Origin: Actinostola sp. cb2023
Lineage: Eukaryota; Cnidaria; Anthozoa; Actiniaria; Actinostolidae
Assembly: GCA_033675265.1 (NCBI GenBank)
Contig: JAUJYZ010000825.1
Coordinates: 248,001-312,000 of the forward strand
DNA: 64,000 bases
Reading direction: 5' to 3'
Below are positions 24,601-47,700 of this stretch, in pieces. The position numbers were made by a program, and so were the translations under genes. How positions within the stretch are numbered: the stretch's first letter is position 1; each line of letters begins with the position of its first letter. Under the pieces are notes generated by a model. That model made no database searches. It saw only the letters and a program-made list of their open reading frames with translations, and was not told where the DNA came from.

Positions 24601-27600
24601 TTCGTTTCTCAACTGTTGTCTTTTCATTTCAGTTTGGCCCACCCATAGCGGTGTCTTCAGAAAATGGTGGCTTTCAATACGAGATGGTCATCCAAACTGG
24701 CGCCTGGAGAAATAGCGGCACAACAGCCAACGTTGCCATAGTGATTCATGGGAATGATGCCACGAGTGATCAGATCGTGTTATCACCTCATATGGAACCA
24801 TCGCGTTTAATGTTCGCCACAGGGAATGCCGACAAGTTTGTCATCTCCTTACCAGTGTCCCTGGGTTCTGTGGAGTACGTGAACATATGGCATGACAATT
24901 ATGGACGCAGTCCTTCATGGTTCCTCAAGCATGTTGTCATAAAAGACATGCAGACCGACTCGTCATGGCTTTTTCTTTACCAAGACTGGTTAGCATTGGA
25001 GAAGGGAGATGGCCAAATCAACAAGGTCCTTGTTCCCATATCACCAACAGAGATGCATTCATTCAAGTTCTCTTTCAATGACCGAACTTCTAAAAAGTTT
25101 ACCGAGGATCATCTTTGGCTGTCTGTAGTCACTAAACCACCGTACAGCAACTTTACCCGTCTGCAGCGAGCAACCTGCTGCATGTGCGTGTTGTTTTCGG
25201 TCATGATTGTCAACGCCATGTTTTATAAACTGGATAAAACACCTGATCCCACAATTCAAGTCGGGCCTCTGAAGTTTAGCTGGAGGCAGGTCATTGTTGG
25301 TGTTTACAGTAGTTTGATTGTTATTCCCGTTGGCATGGGAACAGTGTTTCTATTTAAAAATAGTCGTCCGAAAAAATGCGAGGAAAAGCAAAAGGGATTA
25401 AGAGCGAAATTATCAGGATGCCTTTGTTGTTGCTGTTACTCCAGATCAAAGAAAATCCAAATATCAGGCTCGAAGGAATGCTTAACTAACGATGACCAGC
25501 TCGTCGCCTCACAAGAACAAGCTGATTCAATCCTTAGAACGAATGGTGAACGAAAAGCATCCGAGGACAGTATTATACCTGCAACCTTTCCGTCAGTCGT
25601 GAGGAAAAATGCGAGTCATTCTAGCATAGTAATAGATATTAATAACACTACTACGAATGAAACGGCATCTAAAGTGGAAAGGTCATCAACAAGGTTTAGT
25701 TTGGTTAGTCAAATGACAAAGGAGACAATTGTATCATCTTGTACTAACTTGCATGAAGACAAAGATGCTTCTCAGGGAAGTACTTCGTCTACAACTCAGA
25801 GCAAGCCGAGTACAGTTAGTGACACAGAAGTAAGGAAAAGTTTCACTGTGGTGACAGTCAGCGACGACAATGATAACTGCAAGAAAGAAAACAATAATGA
25901 AACTTCAAAATTCTCATTCGTAAATTCCATTAAAGATATATTGACAGAGAACTTGTCTTCCAAGGATGGAAGTGATGAATTCTCTTTACCACACGTTTGT
26001 GTTTATTTATCATGGACGATCTGCATCGTAACAGTCCTTGTTTCTGCATCGTTTACCTTCATGTACAGTCTCCAGTGGGGCAAAGAGATCGCCAATCAAT
26101 GGCTGTCTTCAATACTTGTGTCTTTCACCGAAGATCTGTTTGTGATTCAACCAATGAAGATATGTCTAGTTGCGATATTTCTGTCTTGTTTCTTGCGCAA
26201 GGCAAACACTACTGAAGCTAATCGTAGCAAAGCATCACCAAAACATTCAGAGAAAGTGGAGAATTCTTCCAGCGCAGCGACGACCAAAGTTCAAATGAAC
26301 ATCATTGAAGGAAGTGAGCTGGAAGAAGCCAGAGAATATCAAGTGAAGGAAGACAAGATGTTTTCCTTCGTCAAAGAAGCCATGATATATGGCGCGTTTT
26401 TGACTCTCTTGACCATAGTTTGCTATGGCAACCGTAGTTACCTTGGTTACGCACAAACAAAGACCATCAACGACGACTTCAGCAATTTTTCCAAGGTAAA
26501 AAATTCCGTCAAACGATATATCTGTAAAGATGACAAGGAATCACCTTTTGGAGAAGAAAATGACGAAGAAATCGTGGCTACTTCAGTTGTTCCTTTTCAA
26601 ACAATATGGCCGCTATTTCTTTCCATGTTATTTTATTCCCTGAGAGCTGATTAAAAATCCAAACTTCCATCCCTTTCCATTCCATTCCAAAATGAATAAA
26701 CGACCTGATAATAATTCTTCTTTGTTTTTAGATCAGTACCGGGAATAAGTACTGGCAATGGATAGACTCGCAGTTTGTGCAAAGTGCGTATGCTGACAAG
26801 TGGTACAACGGTGCACAAGAACCCAACGAGGTTTATATAGGCAATAAACGCTCGATTCTTTTGGGGATGCCAAGAATAAGACAACTTAGAATCAAACCAG
26901 GTAAACACAGGAATAGAATAGGGAGCTCGTACGTGTTCGTTAGGATCTATTTACTGGGGAAAAAAACCATGCTCTTCAAACCGTGAATTTCCAACGTTTG
27001 AAGAGCACGCCGTTTGTTTCATTGGAGATTATAATCTTTGCTTTCTTTGGGCTTGTAGTTGTGTCTTGCCTTGCGCTAACAGTTTATGCAAGTCCCAGCG
27101 CTGTGCACGAGAGCCTGCTGTCTTCACACCATTTCCATTTTGTTTTACAGATAGCTGCATTGTTCCAAAGAAAATGAGATTGATCACTACCAAATGCTTT
27201 GGCGAATACTCCACTGATGAAGAAGACACGTCTCTCTTACATCTCCCAGGATGGAAACCTTTTCCAAATACAAACTTGAAGTGGGCCAATATATCTAAGT
27301 TATGTCCCAAGCCTTGGCGGTACAGCACAGCAGACGAACTGTCCTTCCTACCGTCATGGGGTTACCATTACATCTACAGTGGAGGGGGTTACGTTGCCGA
27401 CCTGGGGTATAAAAATACATCGACAAGTTTTGTTACCACTCCTCTTCGTCGTTATAACTGGATCGACCCAAGGACAAGAGCATTACTGTTGGAATTCTCG
27501 ATTTTTAATCCCAGTACAAACCAACTGAGTGCAATTACCTTTTACTACGAGGTATTTCCTACGATGTTTGGATACCCCTTCAAAAGAGTCGAGACCATCG

Positions 27601-29252
27601 CGTTATACGGATCTGAAGCCGGTTCTTATGACTTCTTTCTCGTGTGCAAGTTGCTGTTTATTTTCTTCGTGTTGTTCTACTTTGCACGTGAAGCTAGAAG
27701 AGCGTACAAAACGAGAAAGTTTTACTTCAAAATTTTTTGGAACTGGTTTGAAATCCTTCAAGTGGTCATGGCCGCTGCTGTGGTCATTTGTTACGTCGTC
27801 AAGGAGAAGATGATTTTGGACGCCGTCCAACACGTTCAAGCCAATCCCTACGTCACGGTTAACTTCCAGTCGGCCATTGCATGGAAGTATGCGGAAGATG
27901 TCGCCATATCAATAGCTGTCTTCATTGCAACTATAAAAATACTCCGCATGTTGCGTTTTAACCCTCACATCATCATCTTTTCCTCTTCTATAAGGGCGTG
28001 CAGGTCGACCCTTATTTCTTACTCGACCATACTGTTCGTCATCATCACGACTTTTGCAGTGGTTGATAACCTTTTACTGGGTGCCACGATGCAACAGTAT
28101 CGCACACTCAGATACTCTCTGTATACACATGTACTTTTGTGCCTTGGTGATAAAATACACCCAACAAAGTTGAATGACGCCAATTTTGTTCTAGGACCGC
28201 TGTCGAACTTTGTTTTCAAGTTGCTGATGGCGTTTATATTTGTGAACTTTTACATCGCGGTCATCAACGACTCGTACGAACACGTCAAGTCGTCCACCGA
28301 CACCAATGCAAAGGAATTCGAAATGGCTGACTTCATACTTAATCGATTTAAGGAAATGTTTTTCGGTAGGATACGGCCGAAGAATCAGACTCAAAGTTCT
28401 AAAACAGATGACGAGATCTCTGAAGCACCGGACGCTGTTGAGCATATGCGTGATGGTAGCTCAAAAGACGACGAAGCACGGATGACGGTTAGTCGCAACA
28501 GCAAACGCGAAGAAAGGAACAGCAGTGGAGATATGTTTGCGCCAGACGATATCAATAGCGGCGAAAGAGTTCATGACCAAGACATCGAACAGATAGTCAT
28601 CGTGGAACCGTCAAAATCTCCCAGAGTTAAAATAAGTACAGAAATCAAGGAAGAACTTCAGTCAGAACGTCCTCCAACACGGAGCAGCGAGACAAACAGG
28701 TACAGAATGCGACGAGAAAAAAGAAAGAATCGAAATCCAAGTTCAAGTTTAGGAAACCGTGCTGAACGTCAACCCAAGGCAAAAACACTAAAACCAAGCC
28801 TACAGAAAATATCTGCAGTGAGAAACCTCAAAGAGCTTACAAAGACTAAAGAATGTGAGGAATCCCAAGGAATGCACCGGGACATCGAAGAAAAAGGAAA
28901 AGAAATTTATCAACGAGCCAGCGCATTGGCAAAAGAGGACAAGAAAGAAGATGTAGAGTTCTTACAGTGTGTTTGCTATCTTTGGAGAGATTTGATAGCA
29001 AAGAGGTGCGAGCAGCCATCGACTCCCGAATGTGGCCAAGAGAATGAAGCATATGAAAGTGACGACGCAAACACCATAACAGATGTCGAGGAAGGCGGAT
29101 ACGAGACGTTTGAATGTGATGATGATGATGATGATGATGATGACCTTTGGGGAGTTATCGAATCGCTGCTAAACGAGATTGTAATGTCAAACACACCACA
29201 TCTCCCACAACACCTTCGAATGGCAAATTTCATTAAAAACAAATTTCAATAA
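3675..29252 (+). CDS. Polycystin-1-like receptor/channel with SEA, REJ, GAIN-GPS, PLAT and PKD channel domains (19 exons)
   Basis: Spliced model: 3675-3728, 3843-4098, 8127-8236, 9182-9234, 11166-11320, 12167-12923, 13397-13787, 14046-14252, 14731-14913, 15272-15400, 19939-20124, 20356-20601, 21666-21926, 22302-22488, 22938-23179, 23731-23967, 24633-26495, 26732-26900, 27151-29252. Every junction is GT-AG and phases agree; the sum is 7788 nt, 2595 residues plus TAA. Residues 1-18 are a hydrophobic signal peptide starting [10 protein letters not shown]; about 19-103 are Ser/Thr/Pro-rich mucin-like repeats, including two near-identical 60-bp units. Then SEA (about 104-210), REJ (about 320-660), GAIN with GPS (about 700-1160), PLAT (about 1230-1345) and 11 predicted membrane segments with a polycystin domain and cation-channel end. 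This order is that of the PKD1/PKDREJ/suREJ family: surface receptors that cleave themselves at the GPS and may form channels with PKD2-type partners. The exact orthologue is not resolved. No PKD, lectin or WSC domain was seen. Exon 1 could lie further 5' if another exon exists. Confidence 0.9.
4396..4777. repeat. (CTAC)n/(CCCAC)n microsatellite
   Basis: Nearly pure CTAC repeats with ACCC interruptions, open by chance in several frames. It continues at 7471-7943, so the hAT element at 4778-7470 appears to have inserted into one long microsatellite. Confidence 0.95.
4778..7470 (-). mobile_element. hAT-superfamily DNA transposon, near full length, decayed
   Basis: Terminal inverted repeats: the left end begins TAGGGTTTTCCACAAGTTGC and the right end is its inverse, ending GCAACTTGTGGAAAACCCTA, with subterminal AAGTTGCC repeats near both ends. 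Internal transposase remnants lie on the minus strand. hAT elements make 8-bp target duplications; none is clear, because both flanks are degenerate CTAC repeat. It sits in intron 2 of the polycystin-like gene, antisense to it. Confidence 0.85.
5221..7139 (-). pseudogene. hAT transposase, frameshifted
   Basis: Four minus-strand blocks in changing frames: 7139-6867 ([16 protein letters not shown], acidic N-terminus), 6880-6488 (zinc-finger-like [20 protein letters not shown] followed by TAKH), 6449-6171, and 6150-5221. The last block holds [12 protein letters not shown] and ends with the hAT dimerisation region ([20 protein letters not shown], then VFSLMKHFF). Its frame is open further upstream, and the break from the third block is a small indel near 6220-6230. 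At least three breaks mean no intact protein. An intron at one break cannot be excluded. Confidence 0.85.
7471..7943. repeat. (CTAC)n microsatellite with CCCACCTGC variants
   Basis: Continuation of the 4396-4777 repeat on the other side of the hAT element. The open frames here ([12 protein letters not shown]) are repeat artefacts. Confidence 0.95.
8127..11320 (+). CDS. Polycystin-like gene exons 3-5: SEA domain with self-cleavage motif
   Basis: Exons 8127-8236, 9182-9234 and 11166-11320 together encode one SEA domain, about residues 104-210. The sequence runs through [29 protein letters not shown], then [13 protein letters not shown]. The FRPGSVEV stretch matches the SEA autoproteolysis consensus G/SVVV, where cleavage falls between Gly and Ser in a strained loop. 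Family knowledge: SEA domains cleaved this way stay together non-covalently. The 53-nt middle exon is easy to miss; its phase (0 in, 2 out) is what joins the flanking exons. Inference: this receptor may cleave both here and at its GPS. Confidence 0.85.
8304..8551. mobile_element. G-rich-ended MITE
   Basis: The left end GGGGGCTCCCATGTGAAAGG and the right end (inverse of CCTTTCACATGGGAATCTCCC-like sequence, 8529-8551) form a terminal inverted repeat of about 40 bp, with GATGATC in both arms. It lies in intron 3 of the polycystin-like gene. Similar G-rich-ended elements occur at about 1630-1756 and 61296-61716. Confidence 0.65.
8733..8800. repeat. Short hairpin element
   Basis: CTAGCCTGCGTAGCC at the left and GACGCAGGCTAG at the right form an inverted repeat. 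No other function seen. Confidence 0.5.
9404..10993. repeat. 17-bp minisatellite (CACCTCTACACAACAGC)n
   Basis: About 1.6 kb of a 17-bp unit with variants (ACACAATGG, TTCACAACATC). Because 17 is not a multiple of 3, long ORFs with a 17-residue period arise by chance. A non-repeat segment GTGAAATACCTTAATTAATT occurs at 9379 and again near 9839, so part of the array was duplicated as a larger block. It lies in intron 4 of the polycystin-like gene. Confidence 0.95.
11345..11545. repeat. Two-copy direct duplication in intron 5
   Basis: A segment of about 87 bp starting GTGACGTCATGG and containing TTCCTCATTAGCTTCTC is present twice in tandem, followed by a third partial GTGACGTCATGG. The rest of the intron (about 11640-11885) carries AAAGGTGCGACCC and its inverse GGGTCGCACCTTT, a possible small inverted-repeat element. 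Confidence 0.6.
12167..14252 (+). CDS. Polycystin-like gene exons 6-8: REJ (receptor for egg jelly) module
   Basis: Exons 12167-12923, 13397-13787 and 14046-14252 encode the REJ region. Visible family hallmarks are a [17 protein letters not shown] segment followed by [10 protein letters not shown] and FAWLCKKK, then [19 protein letters not shown] and, after the intron, [15 protein letters not shown]. Cysteines are spaced as in REJ proteins. The model skips an open stretch just after 13787 (AACAACGCC from 13879) because the exon at 14046 restores the expected residues in phase 0. In relatives the REJ module is extracellular and was named from sea urchin sperm receptors; ligand here is unknown. 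Confidence 0.85.
14274..14548. mobile_element. MITE family A (AGAGTC ends), copy 1
   Basis: Left GTTTTCGAATGAGTGGGAA and right TTTCCCACTCATA with GACTCT at the tip. Inner arms contain GGTTACGGTACGG and CCGTACCGTGACCG. Intron 8 of the polycystin-like gene. Other copies: 23220-23401, 53767-53966, 56349-56517. Confidence 0.75.
15351..19835 (+). repeat. 96-bp exon-intron tandem array in polycystin-like intron 10 (about 45 copies)
   Basis: The array starts inside exon 10. Each full 96-bp unit has two parts. The first is a 51-nt copy of the last 17 codons of exon 10 ([17 protein letters not shown] against the exon's [17 protein letters not shown]), ending GCAGAG before GTTTGT. The second is a 45-nt copy of the start of intron 10, ending TTGTAAG. 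96 is a multiple of 3, so full units stay open as a 32-residue repeat in the exon-10 frame. Many units have lost one C (AAACCTGAGG) and shift frame; some are truncated. The next real exon, 19939, starts about 100 bp after the last unit. Whether any unit is spliced into mRNA is unknown. Confidence 0.95.
20645..21615. repeat. 84-bp minisatellite in polycystin-like intron 12
   Basis: About 11 copies of an 84-bp unit (core GCTCGATTTCTTGCCGGGG and GAGCCATACCTAA). 84 is a multiple of 3 and the minus strand stays open as a 28-residue repeat ([20 protein letters not shown] and on). Unlike the intron-10 array it does not include exon sequence. It fills the intron between the donor at 20602 and the acceptor at 21665. 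Confidence 0.9.
21666..23967 (+). CDS. Polycystin-like gene exons 13-16: GAIN domain, GPS cleavage site and first membrane helix
   Basis: Exons 21666-21926, 22302-22488, 22938-23179 and 23731-23967. The GPS shows the paired pattern: [17 protein letters not shown], then [12 protein letters not shown] across the exon 15/16 junction. Cleavage is expected between Leu and Thr of HLT (near residues 1156/1157). The start of exon 15 at 22938 was set by phase: the reading frame upstream has a stop at 22916, and the AG at 22936-22937 joins the previous phase-1 end. About 27 residues after GPS comes the first membrane helix, [20 protein letters not shown]. Confidence 0.9.
22067..22199. mobile_element. 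Palindromic element with G-run
   Basis: GTTAACCCCCAGTATAGCAC and CACCCTTAGGGAGGGG on the left, mirrored on the right by CCCCTCCCTAAGG, GCTGCTAACC and a long G-run ending GGTTAACC. Intron 13 of the polycystin-like gene. Confidence 0.55.
23220..23401. mobile_element. MITE family A, copy 2
   Basis: AGAGTCGTTTG at the left and CGAACGACTCT at the right; inner GTATGAGTGGGAA, CACGGTACGG and CAACCAATCAGAATGCTTGG. Intron 15 of the polycystin-like gene, just before the exon with the GPS end. Confidence 0.75.
24050..24405 (+). mobile_element. Probable 3' end of a non-LTR retrotransposon
   Basis: Ends GGGGACCCTGGG, TAAATAAAAG, TCTTATTCTA: a poly(A)-signal-like end typical of LINE 3' untranslated regions. 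No coding remnant is clear, so the call rests on the tail alone. Intron 16 of the polycystin-like gene. Confidence 0.35.
24411..24595. mobile_element. 185-bp MITE with 5-bp target duplication
   Basis: Begins TAGACCCTTTTAATAAATCC and ends with the inverse (GGATTTATTAAAAGGGTCTA). Arms of about 70 bp match almost throughout (CACAATGCATGATTTTCC, GCGCTTGACGTCAAA). TTCTA flanks both sides (24406-24410 and 24596-24600). It lies 37 bp upstream of the PLAT exon, so its right arm is close to the branch-point region. Confidence 0.8.
24633..26495 (+). CDS. Polycystin-like gene exon 17: PLAT domain and membrane segments 2-6
   Basis: A single 1863-nt exon, phase 0 at both ends. It opens with a PLAT/LH2 domain ([19 protein letters not shown], then IVIHGND and [12 protein letters not shown]). 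Membrane segments follow near residues 1400 and 1435. A long Ser/Thr-rich cytoplasmic loop, about 1460-1670, starts with a Cys cluster (CLCCCCY). Further helices begin at [13 protein letters not shown] and end near [22 protein letters not shown] sits in the first intracellular loop in PKD1-family proteins and contacts lipid or partner proteins. The loop is poorly conserved in the family, so its role is open. Confidence 0.9.
26732..29252 (+). CDS. Polycystin-like gene exons 18-19: polycystin extracellular domain, channel segments 7-11 and C-tail
   Basis: Exon 18 (26732-26900) encodes [21 protein letters not shown] and [12 protein letters not shown], the start of the polycystin (TOP) domain. 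Exon 19 (27151-29252) continues it and encodes helices around [64 protein letters not shown], a pore-like [13 protein letters not shown], and the last helix [18 protein letters not shown]. The C-tail of about 330 residues is charged and ends with an Asp run encoded by a GAT repeat near 29118-29142. The stop codon TAA at 29250-29252 lies inside an AATAAA (29248-29253), a possible poly(A) signal at the very end of the coding region. Confidence 0.9.
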
Positions 29253-30033
29253 AAACAAATTTCATTGAAAACAAATTTCATTAAAAAATTGTTACACGCT
29301 ATTCAAGACGGCGGGACACACCACCAGCCATCATGGATTAACGTGGTGTGAGATCCCTGATTGAAGGCCGTAGAGAGCGTAGAGATTCACTGTAAACGGG
29401 CTGTACATTTAACAACAATCCTTTGTGCGCATAACACGCGATGCTCTGCAGAAAACAAGGAGTTCTGAAAACAACGAAATTTCCAAGCACAAACTCTCGC
29501 CTTGTGGACACCTCGCTATTGCGGACACTGCCATTATGGAATGACTTGTCCGGATTCCTGGCTGACTAGCTAGAGTTACAGGCCTAGGAGTTCTGCTGAA
29601 CATTTTACGGGCACCAAAAATATATCCCAGGGTGTCCCATGTGAGTAATACTAATTTAGATTCGCAAAGGATTGTGGGTGAATGTCCAGTCGCCGCGTTT
29701 TTCACTACAGTAGATTTCATTCAGAAGGGATTACACGTTCTCTGATTGGCGGCAAATAAAGGACAGTGTTTGCCTGGTGTCATTTGATGGCATCTAAGGT
29801 TTCAAGTATTCGTATTTTTGAACAAAAAGTAAAATGAATATATTTATTTTTAAATGTCGAATCTATTTATACAAAAATAATATAATTCATTTACAGGTCG
29901 AAAGATTCTCCGTGACAGCTTATTCAATAAGCACAACAATCGACTATTTGCACATTCTTTAAATGAAATAATTTAACATTTTAAATAAAGGTATATTTTA
30001 CTGATGTCAACGCCAACTGACCAGCATTTGACG
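29253..30033. other. Convergent intergenic region
   Basis: About 780 bp between the polycystin-like stop and the DHX40 stop. It holds short AAATTTCATT repeats just after the first stop and AATAAA-type signals on both strands (for example TTTATT at 29843-29848, read on the minus strand). No exon recognised. Confidence 0.6.
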
Positions 30034-43808
<13,775 letters not shown>

Positions 43809-44780
43809 TTTTGTTTTGAGACCTATTCCCTCTCCACTCTCTTCCACACAGGGACCCCATAAGGAGTTATAATTTACAGATTTACAAAACTGAAGAGAAA
43901 ATCATGGGACAGAGGGAGTCCCTTATAATCTCTTGAAAATACTTATAATACTGAAGTTGAAATGAAATAAAAAGAGAAAAATAAATAAAAATATGGGAGG
44001 CTTATAACGAGACATGCTGAGAAGCTGAGACATCGAATCGACTTACGTAGAGGATGAATACTTTGGCCCCAACCGCATTATCGGTGTTATATAAAACGGG
44101 GTCCCAACTAAACCTAAATCCTTAGGGAAATAATCGAACCAATCAGGAAGTCGATCCAAACGATCTTTGCTAGGGATATCTGCAGCACGGCATTTACGTA
44201 CTATTTACTATAGTTACTCACGGGATTCAAGTTAGTTTTAGGCTCGTATCCCGCGGGATTATGTAATCATCTGAAACTTCTTAATTCTTATATTTATTAT
44301 TGTATATTTATTATTTTTAAATTTTAAGCATAAGAAAGTTATGTGGTGTGAAAACGGGTCCGACGCAAGCATATAAGCGCGAGCACACGAAAATGCAAAC
44401 AGTTTGATCCTTGCGCATAATTGAGCTCGTGCTTGCGCATAATTGCGTTCATGCTTGCGCACGTTCTTGCGCGTTGGTAGTGAGGCTCAGGCTTTAGTAA
44501 CAGGTAGGAGCATGCGCAAATGTGTTCTTGTTTGACTACGTTGCGCACACGTACCCTTGTGGGACTATTACACAAGCAACGATGGAAATTACAAATATAT
44601 TATATGCTACTATAGCTCTCCATCGTTTGCATGTTTCGAATTGTATTTATATTATTTGTTTTCCTACGTATGTAAACATGTCGGTCCGTCCACTTGCACA
44701 CGCGACCATCGCATGCAACCATAACTCATCGCTCCTCTCCACGTACGTTCTACCGACCGATTGACCAACATCACCAAATG
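43809..44780. other. Intergenic between DHX40 start and DUF229 gene end
   Basis: Probable DHX40 promoter side (the gene reads leftward). 44346-44530 has repeated CTTGCGCA and GACGCAAGCAT words shared with a hairpin near 12946-13040, suggesting a dispersed element. No exon found. Confidence 0.5.
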
Positions 44781-47700
44781 TTATCTCAGGTCGTTCTCGT
44801 CATGATCAGACGAGTCCGATGAGTCATACGAGTCCTCAGTCAGTCTAACCAGCGGTTTAAACCTACCGTACTTCCAAGCATTGTCAACAGCGAATAAAAA
44901 TCCAACAGTACGAGGTTTGATTGACAAGGTAAACGGAAGTGATTTGGAGATCATTGACTTCCGGTACGTCCCTTTAAGCGTGACCCTGAATGACTTGCTG
45001 CTACACATGTTTGCAATCTCAAAAGCCGCGACTCGAGCCTGCATTTTGCCGATCGTTTTCTTCTTCAAAGCTCTCTCTGCAAACAGTAGACACCGAGACA
45101 ATGATAATGTCCGTACGGATGTTTTGAGTCCAAAGTGCGTTTGGGATAACAAATCCCGGAGATTTAAGAGAGGTCTGACGTTATCCCCTGTAGTCCCGGC
45201 TGCGCATGCGCAAAGTTTGACGTCCACACCTTTGTCTGCGCATGACTCGTACTTGCCATAAACGCTGACCCGTAAAATGTTCATCACGCGTACATTGGGC
45301 TCACCGACGGAAGAGTGATTCAGACGCACTTCAAACCGTTCGGTTGACTTTGAGCCATACAAGGGTACAACTACCAGTAGTAACGTAGTAATGACGTAAT
45401 CTCCCTCGAAATTCTGACGTGCTTGCTCGATGGATTGACCGGTGAATCTAGTACATGCTCCGTAGCCTATTGAGGTACTTTTGGCCTTGTGACGCCCCTT
45501 GATGAACTGTTTAGTTATTCTATTATTTATTTCCCCTAAGGCTACCTCGCTCAGCCACCGAGCGGTATGATCGTCGGGATCCACAAAATGATTCCAACCT
45601 TTGCATCTACAATAAGCCTCGCTAGTCAAGTCTTCAATGTCTCCGCATGTACGATTGAGGGGGATTGGGGCGAGAAGACCGCTGACACGGTAATTATCGA
45701 CAGCGGGCGCCGACATTTTCTTGGTCATTATCGCGTTCAACATCCCGTGCAAATCGATCAAAGCCACGAGTCTTTTTTGATTGTTGACAAGGTTTTCTAT
45801 ACTCGCTTTTCCAAGAATCTTTGCAACTTTGTCGGGTATAATCATAAACATCGTAGGTGAAAACACTTCCAGGCGACCGTAGAAGTTCGATATAGAATAC
45901 TCTGTAGTCTTGGAACCATGATCCGATATAATAATAGTGATAGTGTTCGAGAGCCTAGACACAGCTTTAATATGTTCAGCTAGAGGGACATCGTCCACCC
46001 GGATTCGTTCCCCAGTACTCTCATGGCCCGTATTCAGATGGGTGTAAACTATCGCAGGAGCAATATCTCTATGGCCATCTACGCCCCTCAAGAAATCCTC
46101 CACGTATTTCAGCATGTGTTTACTGATAAACTTACCACTTAGACATGGCTTGGATGGGTGCGAGAAAGGGTTTGTGTAGCCATGTGCGCGTAGGTTCTCA
46201 CAAGCGAGGGAAGTCAGCCCTCTGTTGTCGATAAAGTCAGAGGTAGTGCTGATATAATGTTGGTAGAATTGTTTGAATTTCTTAGAAAAAGGTTCGAGCT
46301 TTTTGTTATAATTCTCTGAAAGAATCGAACCCCAGAAGTCAAAAAAGCACAAATCCTCCTGCACGAGTGTTTGGTATCCTTGCCGCTGGAAGCCCTTCAT
46401 CATGTCATTGATTCCACTCTCTCTTCCTGTTATCAGATTCAGTTTCTTCCCCCCGCTGAACAACGCGCGCACATTTTTGAGTGTAAACGCCGCGTAACTT
46501 TGCACGAGTTCAAAATCTAACACTTTAACTCCTGACTGCTTCTTTGCGAGTTTACGTAGCGTACTTACGGTCTTCGGTAAAGACCTGTAGAAATGGGATC
46601 GCGACACTGCGTCTTCGAGGAGAATATTCAAGTTAATGCCAGGTTCTTTTGGAGTTCGTCGTCGCTTTATTAATGGCGGGAAAACCAGCGGCTGCTCGTT
46701 TTTATCATCAACGCCGCATTTCAAGAAGCAAAAATTGAACCCATTGATAGAGTTTTGCTTCATGATTCTCGGTAGTTTGCTTCAAGACTTTCTACAGTAT
46801 CGAACGTTAGCCAGTGTTTATCGCCGCGGATGATACCGTAGCGCTTATCCACACAGCCCACAAGAACCTCATCATCACAGTTTTCCGAGGTACACTCAAT
46901 GTGTACCTTATCATCGATGCTGTAACGGTGCGGTGTTTTAACGACGCAAATCGGTCCATCAGGGCTGTGGTCGTCGCACTGAACTGGTTGAGAATCCAAC
47001 GGATCCATGTATTCGTACGCTTTATCGCAGACCTGTTTTGTTCTGGTGTAAGGAGTGCATTGAACTTGGGCCATGTTGGGTTTCTGTGCTTCTACATTGA
47101 GGCCTTCGTATGGACAGTTAAAAGACTGTTGATGAGAGCTGATATTAGCCGCGTCTAGCTCATTAGACTTGTATAAAGTTGACTTCTGTTTCCTTATGTT
47201 GCTCTTTACCAAAGATGCCCCTTGTTTAATACCACTTGTTAGACGTGGTGGTTTGTTGTGTTGTGGTAGTTGTCTGTCACGGCTTGATAATTGTGTTATG
47301 TCACGCCGTGGTAGTTCTTTGTCACGGCGACGTAACTCTTTGTCACGCTGCCGGGTTTCTCTGTCACGCGGCAGATTTTCCTTGTCACGCCTTGACAGCT
47401 CTTGATGACGGCGTGACAATTCCTTGTCATGCTTCGCTAGGATTGTGTGACGGTGTTTGTCACGCCGAGTCAATTTCTTGTCGTGACTTGGTTGTACTTT
47501 GTCACGCATCGGACTAACTTTATCGTGACGTAACACTTGCTGGTCACGCTCTTTGAATGCCATGTCACGCTTTAGTACTTGGTCACGCCGTGGTAGGATT
47601 GTGTTACTATGATGACGTACTTCTCTCTTGTTGTTATTTACATACTGTTCTCCTCTGTCGTGTTTCGTTACTCGTATTTCGTTCACATCATCTTCGTTGT

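Noticed and set aside
27066..27150. Upstream extension of the last polycystin-like exon
   Set aside because: The frame is open, but the TTTTACAG acceptor at 27150 joins exon 18 in phase and restores the conserved DSCIVP start.
43809..43847. 13-residue N-terminal extension of DHX40
   Set aside because: Starts at GTG; the first ATG in frame (43808) has a good context.
44881..45261. 126-codon plus-strand ORF
   Set aside because: Shadow of the DUF229 coding exon on the other strand.
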